From NCBI GenBank assembly GCA_054601695.1, contig BAAHQB010000179.1:124001-188000 (forward strand): a stretch of 64,000 nucleotides of DNA, read 5' to 3'. Source of the stretch: Amorphochlora amoebiformis (taxonomy: Eukaryota > Cercozoa > Chlorarachniophyceae). Every line of letters starts with the position of its first letter. Positions within the stretch are counted from its first letter, which is position 1. The notes below the pieces were generated by a model. The model saw only the letters and a program-made list of their open reading frames with translations. It ran no database searches and had not been told where the DNA came from. This document shows positions 1 through 43,777 of this stretch, one piece after another. The position numbers and the translations under genes are program-made.

Positions 1-51
1 TTTTCAAGATTTTCACTCGGATAAAAAGGCTTATTTGAAACATACGTCTTG

Positions 52-333
52 AGTGTGCCTATTGAAAACTTAGGAGATAATATGGGGGCGGGGGAGGAAG
101 ATGAAGAGCTCGAAATCTACCCGATCCGGCTCCTCTTGTGGGGAATCGAAACCTCTCCGCGGAATCTAAATGCCGACAAATTCGTTAAGTTTCTTGGCCC
201 TTTAAGAGTCTTACAGGTTTCAATAATTGTTAAAGGTTTGCAAAACGATCATACACGTGTCATTCACGATACAGGCATACACACATCGAGACAGGTGTCA
301 AGTCGGGAGTCAGACGGGTATCATGACTCATAA
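52..333 (+). CDS. Unrecognised ORF, possibly a last exon
   Basis: An open frame ends in a TAA stop at 331-333. It contains an acidic patch (GAGEEDEELE) and then a mixed segment (YPIRLLLWGIETSP) that does not look like simple repeat translation. No family is recognised. It would be the 3' end of a plus-strand gene running tail-to-tail with the minus-strand gene at 1678-2640, which fits the alternating gene order elsewhere in the window. The upstream splice acceptor is not clear, so the true 5' boundary is unknown. Confidence 0.3.
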   Translation, partial: SVPIENLGDNMGAGEEDEELEIYPIRLLLWGIETSPRNLNADKFVKFLGPLRVLQVSIIVKGLQNDHTRVIHDTGIHTSRQVSSRESDGYHDS

Positions 334-658
334 GAGTAATATTTTTGCATAAAATCATCATGCACATTGTTCGCTCCGTCACAAATTCGCAGTAGATTGT
401 TATTCTTCTCATCATCGTTGATCCATCTCGCCCGATTCAGAAGTCATATTGACAAGTTAGAATATCAGTCAATATTAGTTACGCATCAATGATGTCCCAG
501 TAAATGCAATATATCTTGTATATATCCTAGTATTTATATCTGTAATCTACAGTAGAAGATTTATGCATATATCTCCTGTGTATATGTGTGTGTCACATGA
601 TGAACACATGTATATAATTATATAATATATACATCAATAAATTGCATATAATATACTA

Positions 659-704
<46 letters not shown>

Positions 705-859
705 TATACATATAAAATATATATATATATATATATATATAATATTTAATAATATTATGGTCCAATTTACAATAATAATACTAATATTATTCCGAAAACA
801 CTTCTCATGTATAATAATTAATTTCTATTTACATATTATCTCGGATTATAATTATATAT

Positions 860-912
<53 letters not shown>

Positions 913-917
913 TAAAA

Positions 918-952
<35 letters not shown>

Positions 953-1677
953 ATATATATGTACTATGATATATGTACATATAGAATATAATATGATATT
1001 ATGTAATTAATCATGTATACTACAGTATACATTTTCGAACCGAAAGCTACTTAGCAGTAGTACATTGTTAGAAGGTCGATAAGCCAGCACAATACGAATC
1101 GTCGGAAATTTCCGACTCATGGGTTCGAAGGAAGAATAGGACTCAGATGACTGCAAGCTATCCACGACGCATAGCACAATTAATAGTATACAATATGTCA
1201 TTAAGTAATTTCATTAAATATAATGAAACATCATTAAGGGTTTTTTTTTACCTGTATGAACTTAGTATATAGTTACACACATACACACACACACACATAT
1301 ATATATATATACATATATATACTATATAGTACTATGATTATAACTAGATATAATACTACAAGTATAATCAATGTAATATTAGTATATGTATATACTTATT
1401 ACATAAATATATTCATATATAACTTAATGGTTACATTATAACTTACATATATAACATTATAATAATACATATGTTTCATGTTGATGTAATATTACAAAGC
1501 TATATTATCTTGTGAGTCATTGAAATTAAATTTCATTCTAATTTAAGCATTATGTATAATTATGCACATTTATTGCGTAATATTCAGAAATATCTGTTTT
1601 CCAGGGCCTATGATCGTAAATGCTCATTTTTACCCTCCAACTCAGCGATACTGGCCTTCTAGCTGAGATCCAAAATG
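334..1677. other. AT-rich spacer, no gene seen
   Basis: This stretch is mostly (TA)n tracts at about 658-760, 865-960 and 1290-1330, plus ordinary AT-rich DNA. A 64-codon minus ORF at 1007-1201 has no splice or family support. I see no gene here. Confidence 0.6.
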
Positions 1678-2117
1678 TCATCTGAACCGTGCCGAACGAT
1701 CGTATCCCACATCTACCTCAACCTCCATCACATCCACCCGATGCCGTTGCCCTCTCGATGAGGATTGTTCTGCCTCATCGCTCTCTGTATGGGAGCTCTT
1801 CTTGTCTTCTTGTGACGCATAAGTTTTTGCTAGGGCGGGCAAGTTTTTGAGGCGATCTCGGAGATTTGCTAAGATTCTTGGCATTTTTCTGAGGTGGGAA
1901 ATGGATGGGCTTGCTGTTGGGTGTAACTATGTTACAGTGGTGTGGTATCAGTGGGTGTGTAGATGCATGTACTTCACAAACATTCTACATACATACATAT
2001 ACATATATATATATATATTTTTATAACATATATATTTTATATGAACATAATGGTGTATAATATAAATGTACTATTATATGCATAGTTTTCATATCATGTA
2101 TTCTACATATACATATG

Positions 2118-2164
<47 letters not shown>

Positions 2165-2640
2165 TATATATAATATATAGTATACATATATAGAAATGTA
2201 TATTGGATACATTATACGCACACTTTTATGCTGTACAGTTTCAATGCGAAATACGGAGGAAAATCTTATCATACATCTCACAAATCTTAAGAATCAAGGT
2301 TACCCAGGTGTATCATGAGAGTCCCCCTCTCTCAAATATTGGTCATGAGCCTGTCTCACGGTGTCGATTACCAACATGATATCATGGTGGTTCGGCAATC
2401 GAGACAACGCAAAGCCAGCTTCCGCATCGGGGGCACCGGTCAGAACAATATGGTCCGGTGTTGCCGCTGCCGCAAGCGCAGAAATTATCACTGAAAATAG
2501 AACAAGATGAACTATTTCCTCAGTACGTGTTTAGCTGTGTTGAGTGTGCATAGTCGCATACATGCGGCTAATGCCGGCGCCATGGAAACCGTCGTAACGC
2601 GCAGCACAGTCAGGATGGATGTGACAAGGCACTCGGTCAT
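1678..2640 (-). CDS. Unknown 158-aa protein with signal-like N-terminus, 3 exons
   Basis: Exons on the minus strand are 2640-2562, 2490-2304 and 1888-1678, with introns starting GTATGC and GTAACC and acceptors ending TTTTCAG and CCTCAG. Phases match (1, then 2) and the total is 477 nt including the TGA stop. The first 46 residues are rich in A, L, V and T and look like a signal peptide or membrane anchor. The C-terminal 60 residues are charged and serine-rich (SDEAEQSSSRGQRHR). I do not recognise the family. Its ATG is 120 bp from the EF2 ATG on the other strand, so the two probably share a promoter. The exon structure is well supported by phase; the function is unknown. Confidence 0.55.
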
Positions 2641-2760
2641 TCGATTAAAAAAGCGCCAAGAAAATTCTGATAGGTTTCCAGATCTTTTCGGCTTCGGCTA
2701 ATTGCCGCGACCCCCTGCCTCACCGAAAGCCCGCGTCACGCACCCAGCGATCCAGGAGCT
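2641..2760. promoter_or_regulatory. Bidirectional promoter, unknown gene / EF2
   Basis: These 120 bp separate the start codons of the divergent unknown gene and EF2. The segment is GC-richer than the introns and carries GTCACGC at 2735-2741, the heptamer shared by all four divergent gaps in this window. No obvious TATA box is seen. Promoter function is inferred from position. Confidence 0.55.
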
Positions 2761-6722
<3,962 letters not shown>

Positions 6723-7048
6723 AGCCAGCAGTCCAGCTTTGGAGATCAGTCGCAATCCATGCTGAGTCATTGCTGACGCTATGTACGATTTACGATTACG
6801 ATTTAAAATCATTGAGTCAAGTGGTAGAAGTGAAGTTTTTATCTAGTCTATCGCTGGATTTTCATGCATTTATTCGAGCGTAATTAGCCGAGCAATTCAA
6901 GATGACCACCTGTCAGCTTTAAATCTAAAACAGATTTAGTATTATCCGGTACGTATCTAGATACTTATGACGTGGTACTTCAGCAGTCCAGCTGGCGCGT
7001 GTTCACGCGATCTAACTAGTCTAACTAGTCTAAGTCATATATATATCT

Positions 7049-7098
<50 letters not shown>

Positions 7099-7454
7099 TT
7101 ATACTAGTTATATATATAATATATATATATATAAAAATATATAAATGTATGTATATATATATATAAATATATATATCTAGTATATATGTAGATCTAGTAG
7201 ATATCGGATCATGATGCACATATATACTAGATACATGAAAGGCGAAAATGCACGTGTTGCCACCTGTACGTGCAGTGTGTGATTCTGCATGCGCATATCT
7301 AGATATGCATAGAAGAAATCTAGTTGAACTTACGTTGCTGCATGGGTTAACTAAACTAGTAAAGACTACACTCAGCTAGAGTTTAGAGAGTATCAACACC
7401 TTCTGGTTACTAGAGTTAGTACTGGACTACTCTAGTACTGGTCACCAGGGGTGA

Positions 7455-7505
<51 letters not shown>

Positions 7506-7604
7506 AACTTGAGTCTGGTACATTTAAGCGGATTCATAAAGTCGTAAATTCATTATGGACGCCAATTTGCGAGTTGATATTTGCGAGCTTGATTACGAGC
7601 TTAA
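6723..7604. other. Convergent spacer EF2/ATG16, CTAG-rich
   Basis: This region between two stop codons contains many CTAG tetramers, for example the repeated ACTAGTCTA near 7015-7035 and clusters at 7180-7200 and 7360-7445, plus (TA)n near 7040-7090 and 7455-7500. No coding exon is supported. Shared polyadenylation or termination sequences are likely here but cannot be placed. Confidence 0.5.
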
Positions 7605-22041
<14,437 letters not shown>

Positions 22042-22148
22042 TGAGGATGGGTGTGTCCCGCGGAAGTCCTGGAAATACACCGGGATTCCAAGTAACACCT
22101 GGTAATATCATCCATACTTAGCGTGACTGTTGGCTTTGTCACACGATA
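22042..22148. promoter_or_regulatory. Bidirectional promoter, ATG16 / Sas10-like gene
   Basis: This gap separates the ATG16 start codon from the nearest usable plus-strand ATG (22149). It holds the shared heptamer as GCGTGAC at 22121-22127. A TATAAAAG lies further right at 22300-22307 and could instead mark a later plus-strand start. Function is inferred from position and the shared motif. Confidence 0.4.
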
Positions 22149-24123
<1,975 letters not shown>

Positions 24124-24279
24124 CCCTATCCCATCCCTGGAATATGTATAGATATATATTATATATGTACATACGTATATATTTTTTTGTATCATATATG
24201 GATATATATATATATACATATATGTATGTCTCCATACACATATATAAGCATATCTATCTATCTTAACATCTATAAATGT

Positions 24280-24317
<38 letters not shown>

Positions 24318-24536
24318 ATATAACTACGTACACACACACATAAAAATGTTACTGATGTACAATTTTCACATATTTACTTATATATACATATATATATATA
24401 CACATGTGTGTGTGTGTGTATGTGTGTATACATTTATATATACATATATATACACATATATATATATATTACATACATATACATATTATATATATACATA
24501 CATATGTATGTACATAACCCATTTTTCTAATATCAG

Positions 24537-25722
24537 AAAATAGACGAGTTCCAAACTTCACTCAGAGAGGTAAGGGGGTTCGGGTTAGGTTTCAATGGTC
24601 CCGAGTTTCGCCGCTTCTGGGGCTCGAATCTAGTGTTAAGAGTTACATTTCGTGTCTGGAGTTAGCGGTAAGCATGGAGTTGATGGATAGGGCTAGAGCT
24701 AATGTCAGCTTAGTATTTTGGACTAGGGTTGAGGTTAGGATCAGATTATTCAGCATGTCGTAGTCCGAGGACCATTGACTCCTCCACAGAGTGGGGATAT
24801 TGTTAGGGATGTCAGCAGATCGTGTTGTTGGGGGTGTTGAGTGCGATTAAGCTTAGGGTTAGGGAGAGAGGTGAGTACACGTTATTGTGACAAATTGGAC
24901 TTTAATTATGTAAGTACTATAATCTATTTAAATGTAGATATGTATATATACATGCATAATATATATATTTAATTTAGACCGCAGGCGAGTACCCCCAGGA
25001 TACGTTACCTTTGATCATAAGAGATGGGAAAATAACTCAAAACCCCCTATCTCCGGTTAAGAGAAAGGTAAGTAAGACAGCTTTCTCTCTCCTCTTTCCT
25101 TCTCTTCTCTCTCACATATTCCCATCACTTATTCCTCTATTCTTATCTCCCCTCCCTCGGTAAAAACCCACCTCCACCCCAAGCCTGGCCCTAATGCTAA
25201 TCCGAATACAGCGAAGAGCATACGCATCGCAGTGGTATAAGAAGCCAATTACTGATAGTAGTAATCCTCAGGTACGGTTAGGGTTAGGGTTAGGTTAGGG
25301 TTAGGTGGTTGGGGTTGGGGCTAGGATAAGGGTTAGGGTTGGATGTGGGGTTAGCGTTTGGGGTTTGATGGTAGGTGAGTTTAGGGTGTATTATGTATGG
25401 ATTTGTGTGATGTGTTGGTATGTGTTGTACATAATGTATATATATAATATACATATATACATACACATACATATATATACACATATATATTTATGTATAA
25501 ATATATACATATATATATACACACACACATATATTTATGTATAAATATATATACATATATATTTATGTATAAATATATATATATATGTGTGTGTGTGTAT
25601 ATAATATATAAAGATTATATAAATATTTATGTATACACATGTGCGTATGTTCAAACATACACATGCTTCCATACATACGCATGTCGCTTTGAGCCTATCT
25701 GTATTACATTACATATACATGT

Positions 25723-25775
<53 letters not shown>

Positions 25776-25842
25776 CAGGGGAGAAAGAGAAAGGGAGAGA
25801 AAATCCTAGAGCAGAGATACACATATTTCCTACATACATACG

Positions 25843-25885
<43 letters not shown>

Positions 25886-26068
25886 TGGGCACACATATAT
25901 TAATATATATATGTATATATATATATATATGTAAGATATATATTTGTATATACAGTTACATGTATAATATATATATATATATAAACATATAAATATATAT
26001 ATTCAGTCTGAGATGTCGGATATCACGTCTGACGAGGGGTACTATCTTAGATATATATTATACATATT

Positions 26069-26137
<69 letters not shown>

Positions 26138-26354
26138 CATATATATAATATATGTATTATTTTAATGTATAACGTAAAAAATACAGTGCACATGTATATA
26201 TCTATGTATGTAGTACATAAAATCTGTATCACACACACAACACACGCACGCATATACGAATATGTATATGTATATATACATATACAGATGCAAATAAACA
26301 TTTAGATATATAGGTATCTTATATAACGTAATATATTAACATGTACATATATAT

Positions 26355-26386
<32 letters not shown>

Positions 26387-26436
26387 CGCATACATGTGTA
26401 CTGGTAAATCAATGTCGATAGAACGAAATGCATGAC

Positions 26437-26487
<51 letters not shown>

Positions 26488-26879
26488 TCTAGTATATATA
26501 TATATATATATATATTCGCATACATACATGTCTGTAATATATATACTCATATACGAATACATCTATATGTATATATAAAAATAAATATATATCCTATTTC
26601 TAGCGCTTTGTATGTGCAATTATTTGTACATATTGGCATAATATATGTATATATATATATATATATGTATGTATATATATTATATATACATATTGTATGT
26701 TTATATATATATATATATATATATATTATATTTACAAATATACGTGTATATATATATATATGTGAAGGTTTATACTAGTATATATAAATATGCATGTACC
26801 TGTATATTTTAAAGCACACACACATATATATATACACAGGCATGCTGAAACACATGCAATTGGACCTCCGGGGACCTAA
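24537..26879 (+). CDS. Unassigned exon chain, likely 3' half of the Sas10-like gene
   Basis: Exons with good GT-AG borders are 24537-24569, 24978-25067, 25212-25271, 26007-26038 and 26840-26879, reading [26 protein letters not shown]...[35 protein letters not shown] and [12 protein letters not shown] then TAA. The first three are phase 0 and the last joins in phase 2. No initiating ATG exon is seen between 24124 and 24537. The phase-0 entry matches an intron starting at 24106, so this is probably one 181-aa gene with the upstream exons. The last two exons are the least certain. No family is recognised. Confidence 0.45.
24735..24825 (+). mobile_element. Dispersed element copy 2
   Basis: Near-consensus: AGGATCAGATTATTCAGCAT, GTCCGAGGACCATTGACTCC, CCACAGAGTGGGG, then TGTTAGGGATGTCAGCAGATC. 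It lies in an intron of the unassigned plus-strand exon chain. Confidence 0.8.
25271..25345 (+). repeat. TTAGGG array starting at a donor
   Basis: The exon ends CCTCAG|GTACGG and is followed at once by TTAGGGTTAGGGTTAGG. The array lies in the intron after the exon at 25212-25271. Confidence 0.85.
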
Positions 26880-27541
26880 CGCAAGTGTATAGTCGACATC
26901 AGAATGACGGAAAGAATAGCGTATGTCATCAGTACATCTACTAGATCTAGTACATGTCTCGACATGAGCATATCTGAATAACGGTCTTGTTGAAAAAAGC
27001 TTGAAACCAGATGTAGCAGATATGCATTAAGTTCTAGATAGTTGTTGAACCTCATCTAGATCATGAGCCTAGATGAAAAGTGTATAGTATCTAGAGTATC
27101 TAGAGTATATCTCGCCAGATATCTGTCTAGCTGTGTATAGGCCAAATGTAACTCTATCAGCGCAAGACTAAGATATTGATACTAAGACTAATAATATTAC
27201 ATCGTCTAGATCATAAATCTTCAAGTTAAACTCCGAATATCTAGATATTTGCTGATGAAAATGAATGGTAACATGACTCAGTAATGCTTCAACTACAATG
27301 TCTTAAGTCTGAAACTTGGTTATAGGCGCGTCGATGTCTGCTAATAATTATAATTTTACTTAAGTTATCATACATACCGATTTAAATTCAACAACATATA
27401 CTGTATATACTGCACCTTCGTTTACATACAGTATACATATAATTTTTATACACACACACACATATATATATATATATGTATTTATATACACATATACATA
27501 CACATACACATACATATTATACATGTTTCTGTGTATAATAT

Positions 27542-27575
<34 letters not shown>

Positions 27576-27675
27576 CATGGATATATTATATATATACACC
27601 TAGATACACATATACATATACATACATATATATATACACATATACATACACATATGTCATTCACACAGGCACATT

Positions 27676-27824
27676 TAGTACATCTTAATCCCAATTTGGA
27701 GAGCACCAACGTTAACATATGCATGTATATACATACATATGTATTCATATGCACATATCTAAATACACATATGTACACATACACATATATATACATATAT
27801 ATTTATATATATATGCACACATAT

Positions 27825-27888
<64 letters not shown>

Positions 27889-28140
27889 TTTATAATTCAT
27901 ATCAGCCAATTACATATATCTCCACCCGATTTGGAGAGCATCAACGTTAACATATATATATATATATATATGCATATGTATATATATATATTTGTATATA
28001 TATATATATATAATGTATATATATATATATATATATATATTTAAATATATATATATATATATATAATATATATGTATACATATATATTGTTATATATATA
28101 ATATCTATATGGACACAGAGACATGTATATATATATATAT

Positions 28141-28193
<53 letters not shown>

Positions 28194-28329
28194 TATATAA
28201 ATATATATATGTTATATATATATATAAATCATTTACATATTCAAATTACATATATCTCCATCCCGATTTGGAGAGCATCTACGTTGTTTCAGCTCCATTG
28301 TATCATCCAGATCCTTAGAATTCTGGTAT

Positions 28330-28361
<32 letters not shown>

Positions 28362-28385
28362 CATATATACATATATATATATTAT

Positions 28386-28419
<34 letters not shown>

Positions 28420-28468
28420 GTATATGTGGATGTATACTGTATATGTGTATCAATATATACATCTTATG

Positions 28469-28507
<39 letters not shown>

Positions 28508-28968
28508 GTTGTATAGTTAACATACATGTATTTGTGTGTATATATATATATATATACACACATATACATATGTATATTCACATACATGACACATCTAAAC
28601 ATTACTTCACATCCATGTACATACACGTGTACATAATCCATGCATCCAAAGCAAATTAAAAAACAAAAAAAAAGAGGGACAAACTTCCATATCATGTAGT
28701 TATAAATAGTTCTCATCAAATGAAATTAAAGATAGAGAGAGAGAGAGAGAGGATAGAGAGAGAGAGAGAGGGCAACTCTACTTTTAAGACTCCATTAGGC
28801 TGGAAATCAGGGTGGGGTTAGGGTTGGGGTTAGGGTTGGGGTTAGGGTTAAGGTTAGGGTTAGACTTAGACTTAGGGTTAGGGTTAGTAGTAGGGGCAAA
28901 CCGGGGATTGATTCGGAGAGCAAGTACGTTGTTTAAGCTCCACAGTATCATCCAGATCCTTAGACTTC

Positions 28969-29002
<34 letters not shown>

Positions 29003-29319
29003 CAATATTTGTATACTTCTAGGTATATATTTTATATATATGTAAATCAATATATACATGTTGAATAGAAATATATATATATATATATTATATATATATT
29101 ATATATGTATATATATATATATATATATACATAAACATACATACACAATGCACATGTATATTCACATATGTATGACCCATCTAAACATTATATCCATGCA
29201 CATACACAGATCCATAATCTATGTATCCAAGGGAAATAATAATGCAAAGAAAAAAAAAAGAGATGACAAATTGTTCTCATCAAGATGAAATTAAGGATAG
29301 AGAGAGAGAAACAGAGATG

Positions 29320-29361
<42 letters not shown>

Positions 29362-29562
29362 GAAAAGAGAGAGAGAGAGAAAGAGAGAGATAGAGAGAGA
29401 TAGAGAGATAGAGAGAGAGAAAGATAGAGAGAGATAGATAGATAGAGAGAAAGACATAGAGAGAGAGAAAAAGAGAGAGAGAGAAAGAGAGAGATAGAGA
29501 TAGATAGAGAGAGAGAGAGATAGAGAGAAAAGACATAGAGAGAGAGAAAGAGAGAGAGAGAT

Positions 29563-29593
<31 letters not shown>

Positions 29594-29816
29594 AAGACAT
29601 AGAGAGAGAGAAAGAGAGAGAGAAAGAGAAAGAGAGAGAGAGATAGATAGAGAGATAGAGAGAGAGATAGAGAGAGATAGAGAGAAAGACATAGAGAGAG
29701 AGAGAAAGAGAGAGAGAGAGAAAGAGAGAGATAGAGAGAGATAGATAGAGAGATAGATAGAGAGAAAGACATAGAGAGAGAGAAAGAGAGAGAGAGAGAG
29801 ATAGAGATAGAGAGAT

Positions 29817-29849
<33 letters not shown>

Positions 29850-30030
29850 TAGAGACATAGAGAGAGAGATAGAGAAAACTCTATTTTCGAGGCTCCATTA
29901 GGCTTGCAAACAGAGTAGAGTTAGATTGGGATTAGTTTTAATTATTGTTAGGATTAGAGTTAGGGTTTGAATTAGGGTTAGGACCGGGGATCGATTTTTA
30001 AGCTCAAGCGTATCATCCAACGGGCTAACC
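27676..30030. repeat. Tandem duplication with partial copies
   Basis: The landmark GATTTGGAGAGCATC...TATCATCCAGATCCTTAGA occurs complete at about 28263-28320 and 28905-28968, with partial copies at 27690-27720, 27928-27955 and 29985-30025. What follows it (CATCTAAACATTA, an A-rich stretch, GAAATTAA, GATAGAGAG, CTCCATTAGGCT, TTAGGG) is also repeated at 28590-28890 and 29175-29990. The units differ mainly in the length of (TA)n and (GA)n. Confidence 0.75.
29297..29877. repeat. 580-bp (GA)n/GAYA polypurine tract
   Basis: This is almost pure purine on the plus strand with GATAGAGA and GAAAGACATAGAGA sub-repeats. It is the expanded form of the 50-bp (GA)n at about 28735-28771. Serine/leucine ORFs on the minus strand here are repeat translations, not genes. 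Confidence 0.9.
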
Positions 30031-30089
30031 TGGTTATATGAGTGTATTATGTTTATTTGTATATTGTATAGATAGAAAATGTGTGTATG

Positions 30090-30136
<47 letters not shown>

Positions 30137-30155
30137 TTATATATATATATATTTG

Positions 30156-30193
<38 letters not shown>

Positions 30194-30457
30194 TATAATA
30201 TATATATGTGTGTATTGTGTGTATGCATGTGTATTGTGTGTATGCATCTACATTTATCTAGGCATATATATATATATGTGTATATATGTGTATATACATA
30301 CATACATATACATATATATATATATATATACATAATATATATATAGATATATATATATATATGCACATACGTATATGTGCATGTATATATATCCTATATA
30401 TATTTATATATGTATATACACATATATATATATGTGTGTGTGTATATATATATACAT

Positions 30458-30501
<44 letters not shown>

Positions 30502-30535
30502 ATGTGTATATGTGTGTGTGTGTGTATATATACAT

Positions 30536-30583
<48 letters not shown>

Positions 30584-30939
30584 GTGTACATATGTATATA
30601 TATATATACATAAATATGCACATACGTATATGTGCATATATATATCCTATATATTTTATAATATACATATAAACATTTATATGTATACAAAATAAATAAA
30701 TAAATATATAATGTTAATATATGTATATATATTTATATATATACATATATGTATATATATCTCAATATATATATATGTATGTATATATATGTATATATAT
30801 ATATACATATATACATACATATATACATAAGCATATGCATATACATTTTACACAGAGAGAGAGAAAGAGAGAGAGAGAGAATTAAACAAAAAAATACTAC
30901 ATCGATACAACAACTAGGATAATACAGAAAGAATATATA

Positions 30940-30971
<32 letters not shown>

Positions 30972-31109
30972 ACATACATAGCAACACAGAGAAGACACAA
31001 AATCTAGAACACACACACAAAATAATCCGGAAATGCTTTTTCGAATGTACCCTTTTACGAACGTGAGGAGAGCGGTAGCCAGGGTCCCATAGATTATCCT
31101 GAGGTTGTG

Positions 31110-31186
31110 TTAGGATCATATTATTCAGCATATCTTAGCCTTTAATCCATTGACTCCGCCACTAGCAGTTATGCTGAGAACGACCT
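31110..31186 (+). mobile_element. Dispersed element copy 3 (diverged)
   Basis: It reads AGGATCATATTATTCAGCAT, ATCTTAGCC, CCATTGACTCCGCCACTAG and CAGTTATGCTGAGAACGACC. Confidence 0.7.
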
Positions 31187-31593
31187 CGGCAAATATTCTT
31201 GTTTGGTTGTCATAGTGTCTTAGTGTGAGAGGGGACACGTACGTGTGGGTTAGCTGTGGGTGAGCGGGAGAAATTTGTTTTTAGTCGCTAGGGTTAGGGT
31301 TAGGGCTAGGTTAGGGTCAGGGCTAGGGTAGGGTTAGGGCTAGGGCTAGGGAAGGTTAGGGCTAGAGTTAAGAGTTACTGGTGAGTTTCGTTGGGGAAAA
31401 GAGGACTTTTGCAGGGCAGTGTAACGCCTTATATATATATATATAGGTTTAGTATGTGTGAATTGGATATATATATATATATATGTGTGTGTGTTTTTGT
31501 GTAGGATATTTATCTTAGTACATGTCTATTTCATGAACAAATAAGTTATATATATATATATATATATATATTTATGAGTATATTACATTCACA

Positions 31594-31625
<32 letters not shown>

Positions 31626-31635
31626 GATGCAAAAG

Positions 31636-42303
<10,668 letters not shown>

Positions 42304-42412
42304 TTCTGTCAGCCGAGAAATTGTTGCCTTTTCCCGCGTTGTGCGTGACAACGCCCCTGATCACACAGCAGGATTCTTGGGACATCCCCGGGACAGCCCA
42401 GGTCAACGAGAG
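42304..42412. promoter_or_regulatory. Bidirectional promoter, EB1 / zinc-finger gene
   Basis: These 109 bp separate the two divergent ATGs. GCGTGAC occurs at 42343-42349 and is followed by AACG, similar to TGTGACAATTACG in the PEX11/TatD gap. The segment is GC-rich compared with the introns. Promoter role is inferred. Confidence 0.55.
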
Positions 42413-42953
42413 ATGGCGGTCGTGCGGCTGTTGCGGGCGCCGAGGTCGCTGGGATATGCGAATCGCTTCCTCTCCTCGACTGGCGGACCTAAAAATCCAA
42501 GAGAATCGAAATCGGCAAAGGATTGGAAAAAATTTGGCAGGAAAAGGGGAGGGCCAACCCCGCGGCCCCCTCGACCCTTCGACGTGCGGAAGCCCTTGCT
42601 GAATCCGGATTGGCTGCCAGGGGATTGGGGGTGCGAGGAGTGTGGGGCACATAATCCTGGGGTATTTACTTTTTATTTTTCAGTTTTGGGGTCGGGGAGG
42701 AAGGGGGGCGGGAAGAGGTAGGGTGTATTAGGATGTAAAAGTTTGTTATGTACAAATGCATGCGTAGGGAAGGAAAAGCTGTCGGCTGTGTGGGGCACAG
42801 ATTACTGTCAAGGCTATCGAGAATTCTAGGTGTAGTACAGTATACATGTATGTATGTATGTGTATATATATATATATATACATGCATGAATATATATGTA
42901 TGTATATATATATATATATATGTAAGTATATATCTGTTTTTAAGAGTTCACAG

Positions 42954-42996
<43 letters not shown>

Positions 42997-43002
42997 CATA
43001 CA

Positions 43003-43043
<41 letters not shown>

Positions 43044-43105
43044 ATATGCATGTATGTATATATATATATATATAAATACATAATATAATATAATATATCA
43101 TATAT

Positions 43106-43155
<50 letters not shown>

Positions 43156-43194
43156 TATACATATACATATGTACATGTAATGTATATTGTATTT

Positions 43195-43228
<34 letters not shown>

Positions 43229-43490
43229 ATATATATATATGTATATAATACAAGGTACAAACATATGCAAAAATATACAAATCTTTGTTTCCTATTTTTT
43301 GGAAATACATACGTATGTATTAACTTATAACATACATACTATACATATAATTATATATATATATATATATCATACATATATATATATACATATTATATAT
43401 TAAACATGTATACATGCATATACACATACATTATGTAATACATATATAAGAGAAATATAACAAAACACAATACATATACGTACATATATG

Positions 43491-43532
<42 letters not shown>

Positions 43533-43637
43533 TTATATGTGTGTATACATATGTCTATATTTATGTATGTACTCATGTATATATAACATGTACATAATTA
43601 CATGTATATATTTGTAAATATATGTATATATATACAC

Positions 43638-43675
<38 letters not shown>

Positions 43676-43744
43676 ACATATAGATACATATATATATATA
43701 TATATAACATATATATATATATATACATGTATGCATATATATAC

Positions 43745-43777
<33 letters not shown>

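Larger units (their letters stand above)
26880..31635. other. Convergent spacer to EB1: CTAG-rich part, tandem duplication, GA tract
   Basis: From 26920 to 27260 the DNA is CTAG-rich like the other convergent spacers. From 27680 to 30030 there is a partial and tandem duplication with a large GA tract (separate entries). From 30030 to 30870 there is (TA)n and TATG/CATA repeat DNA. A candidate minus exon at about 31107-31064 (AG before, GTTCGT after) has no partner with matching phase and is left unassigned. Confidence 0.5.

Noticed and set aside
658-915. Long Tyr/Ile-rich open frames here and at dozens of other places
   Set aside because: They translate (TA)n tracts, which are open in several frames on both strands. 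None has splice, family or composition support.
29188-29858. Ser/Leu repeat ORFs of up to 194 codons on the minus strand
   Set aside because: They translate the GA/CT tract and shift freely between frames.
31064-31107. Minus exon DNLWDPGYRSPHVRKR or IIYGTLATALL
   Set aside because: Splice borders exist but neither frame continues a known gene; left as a note in the spacer entry.
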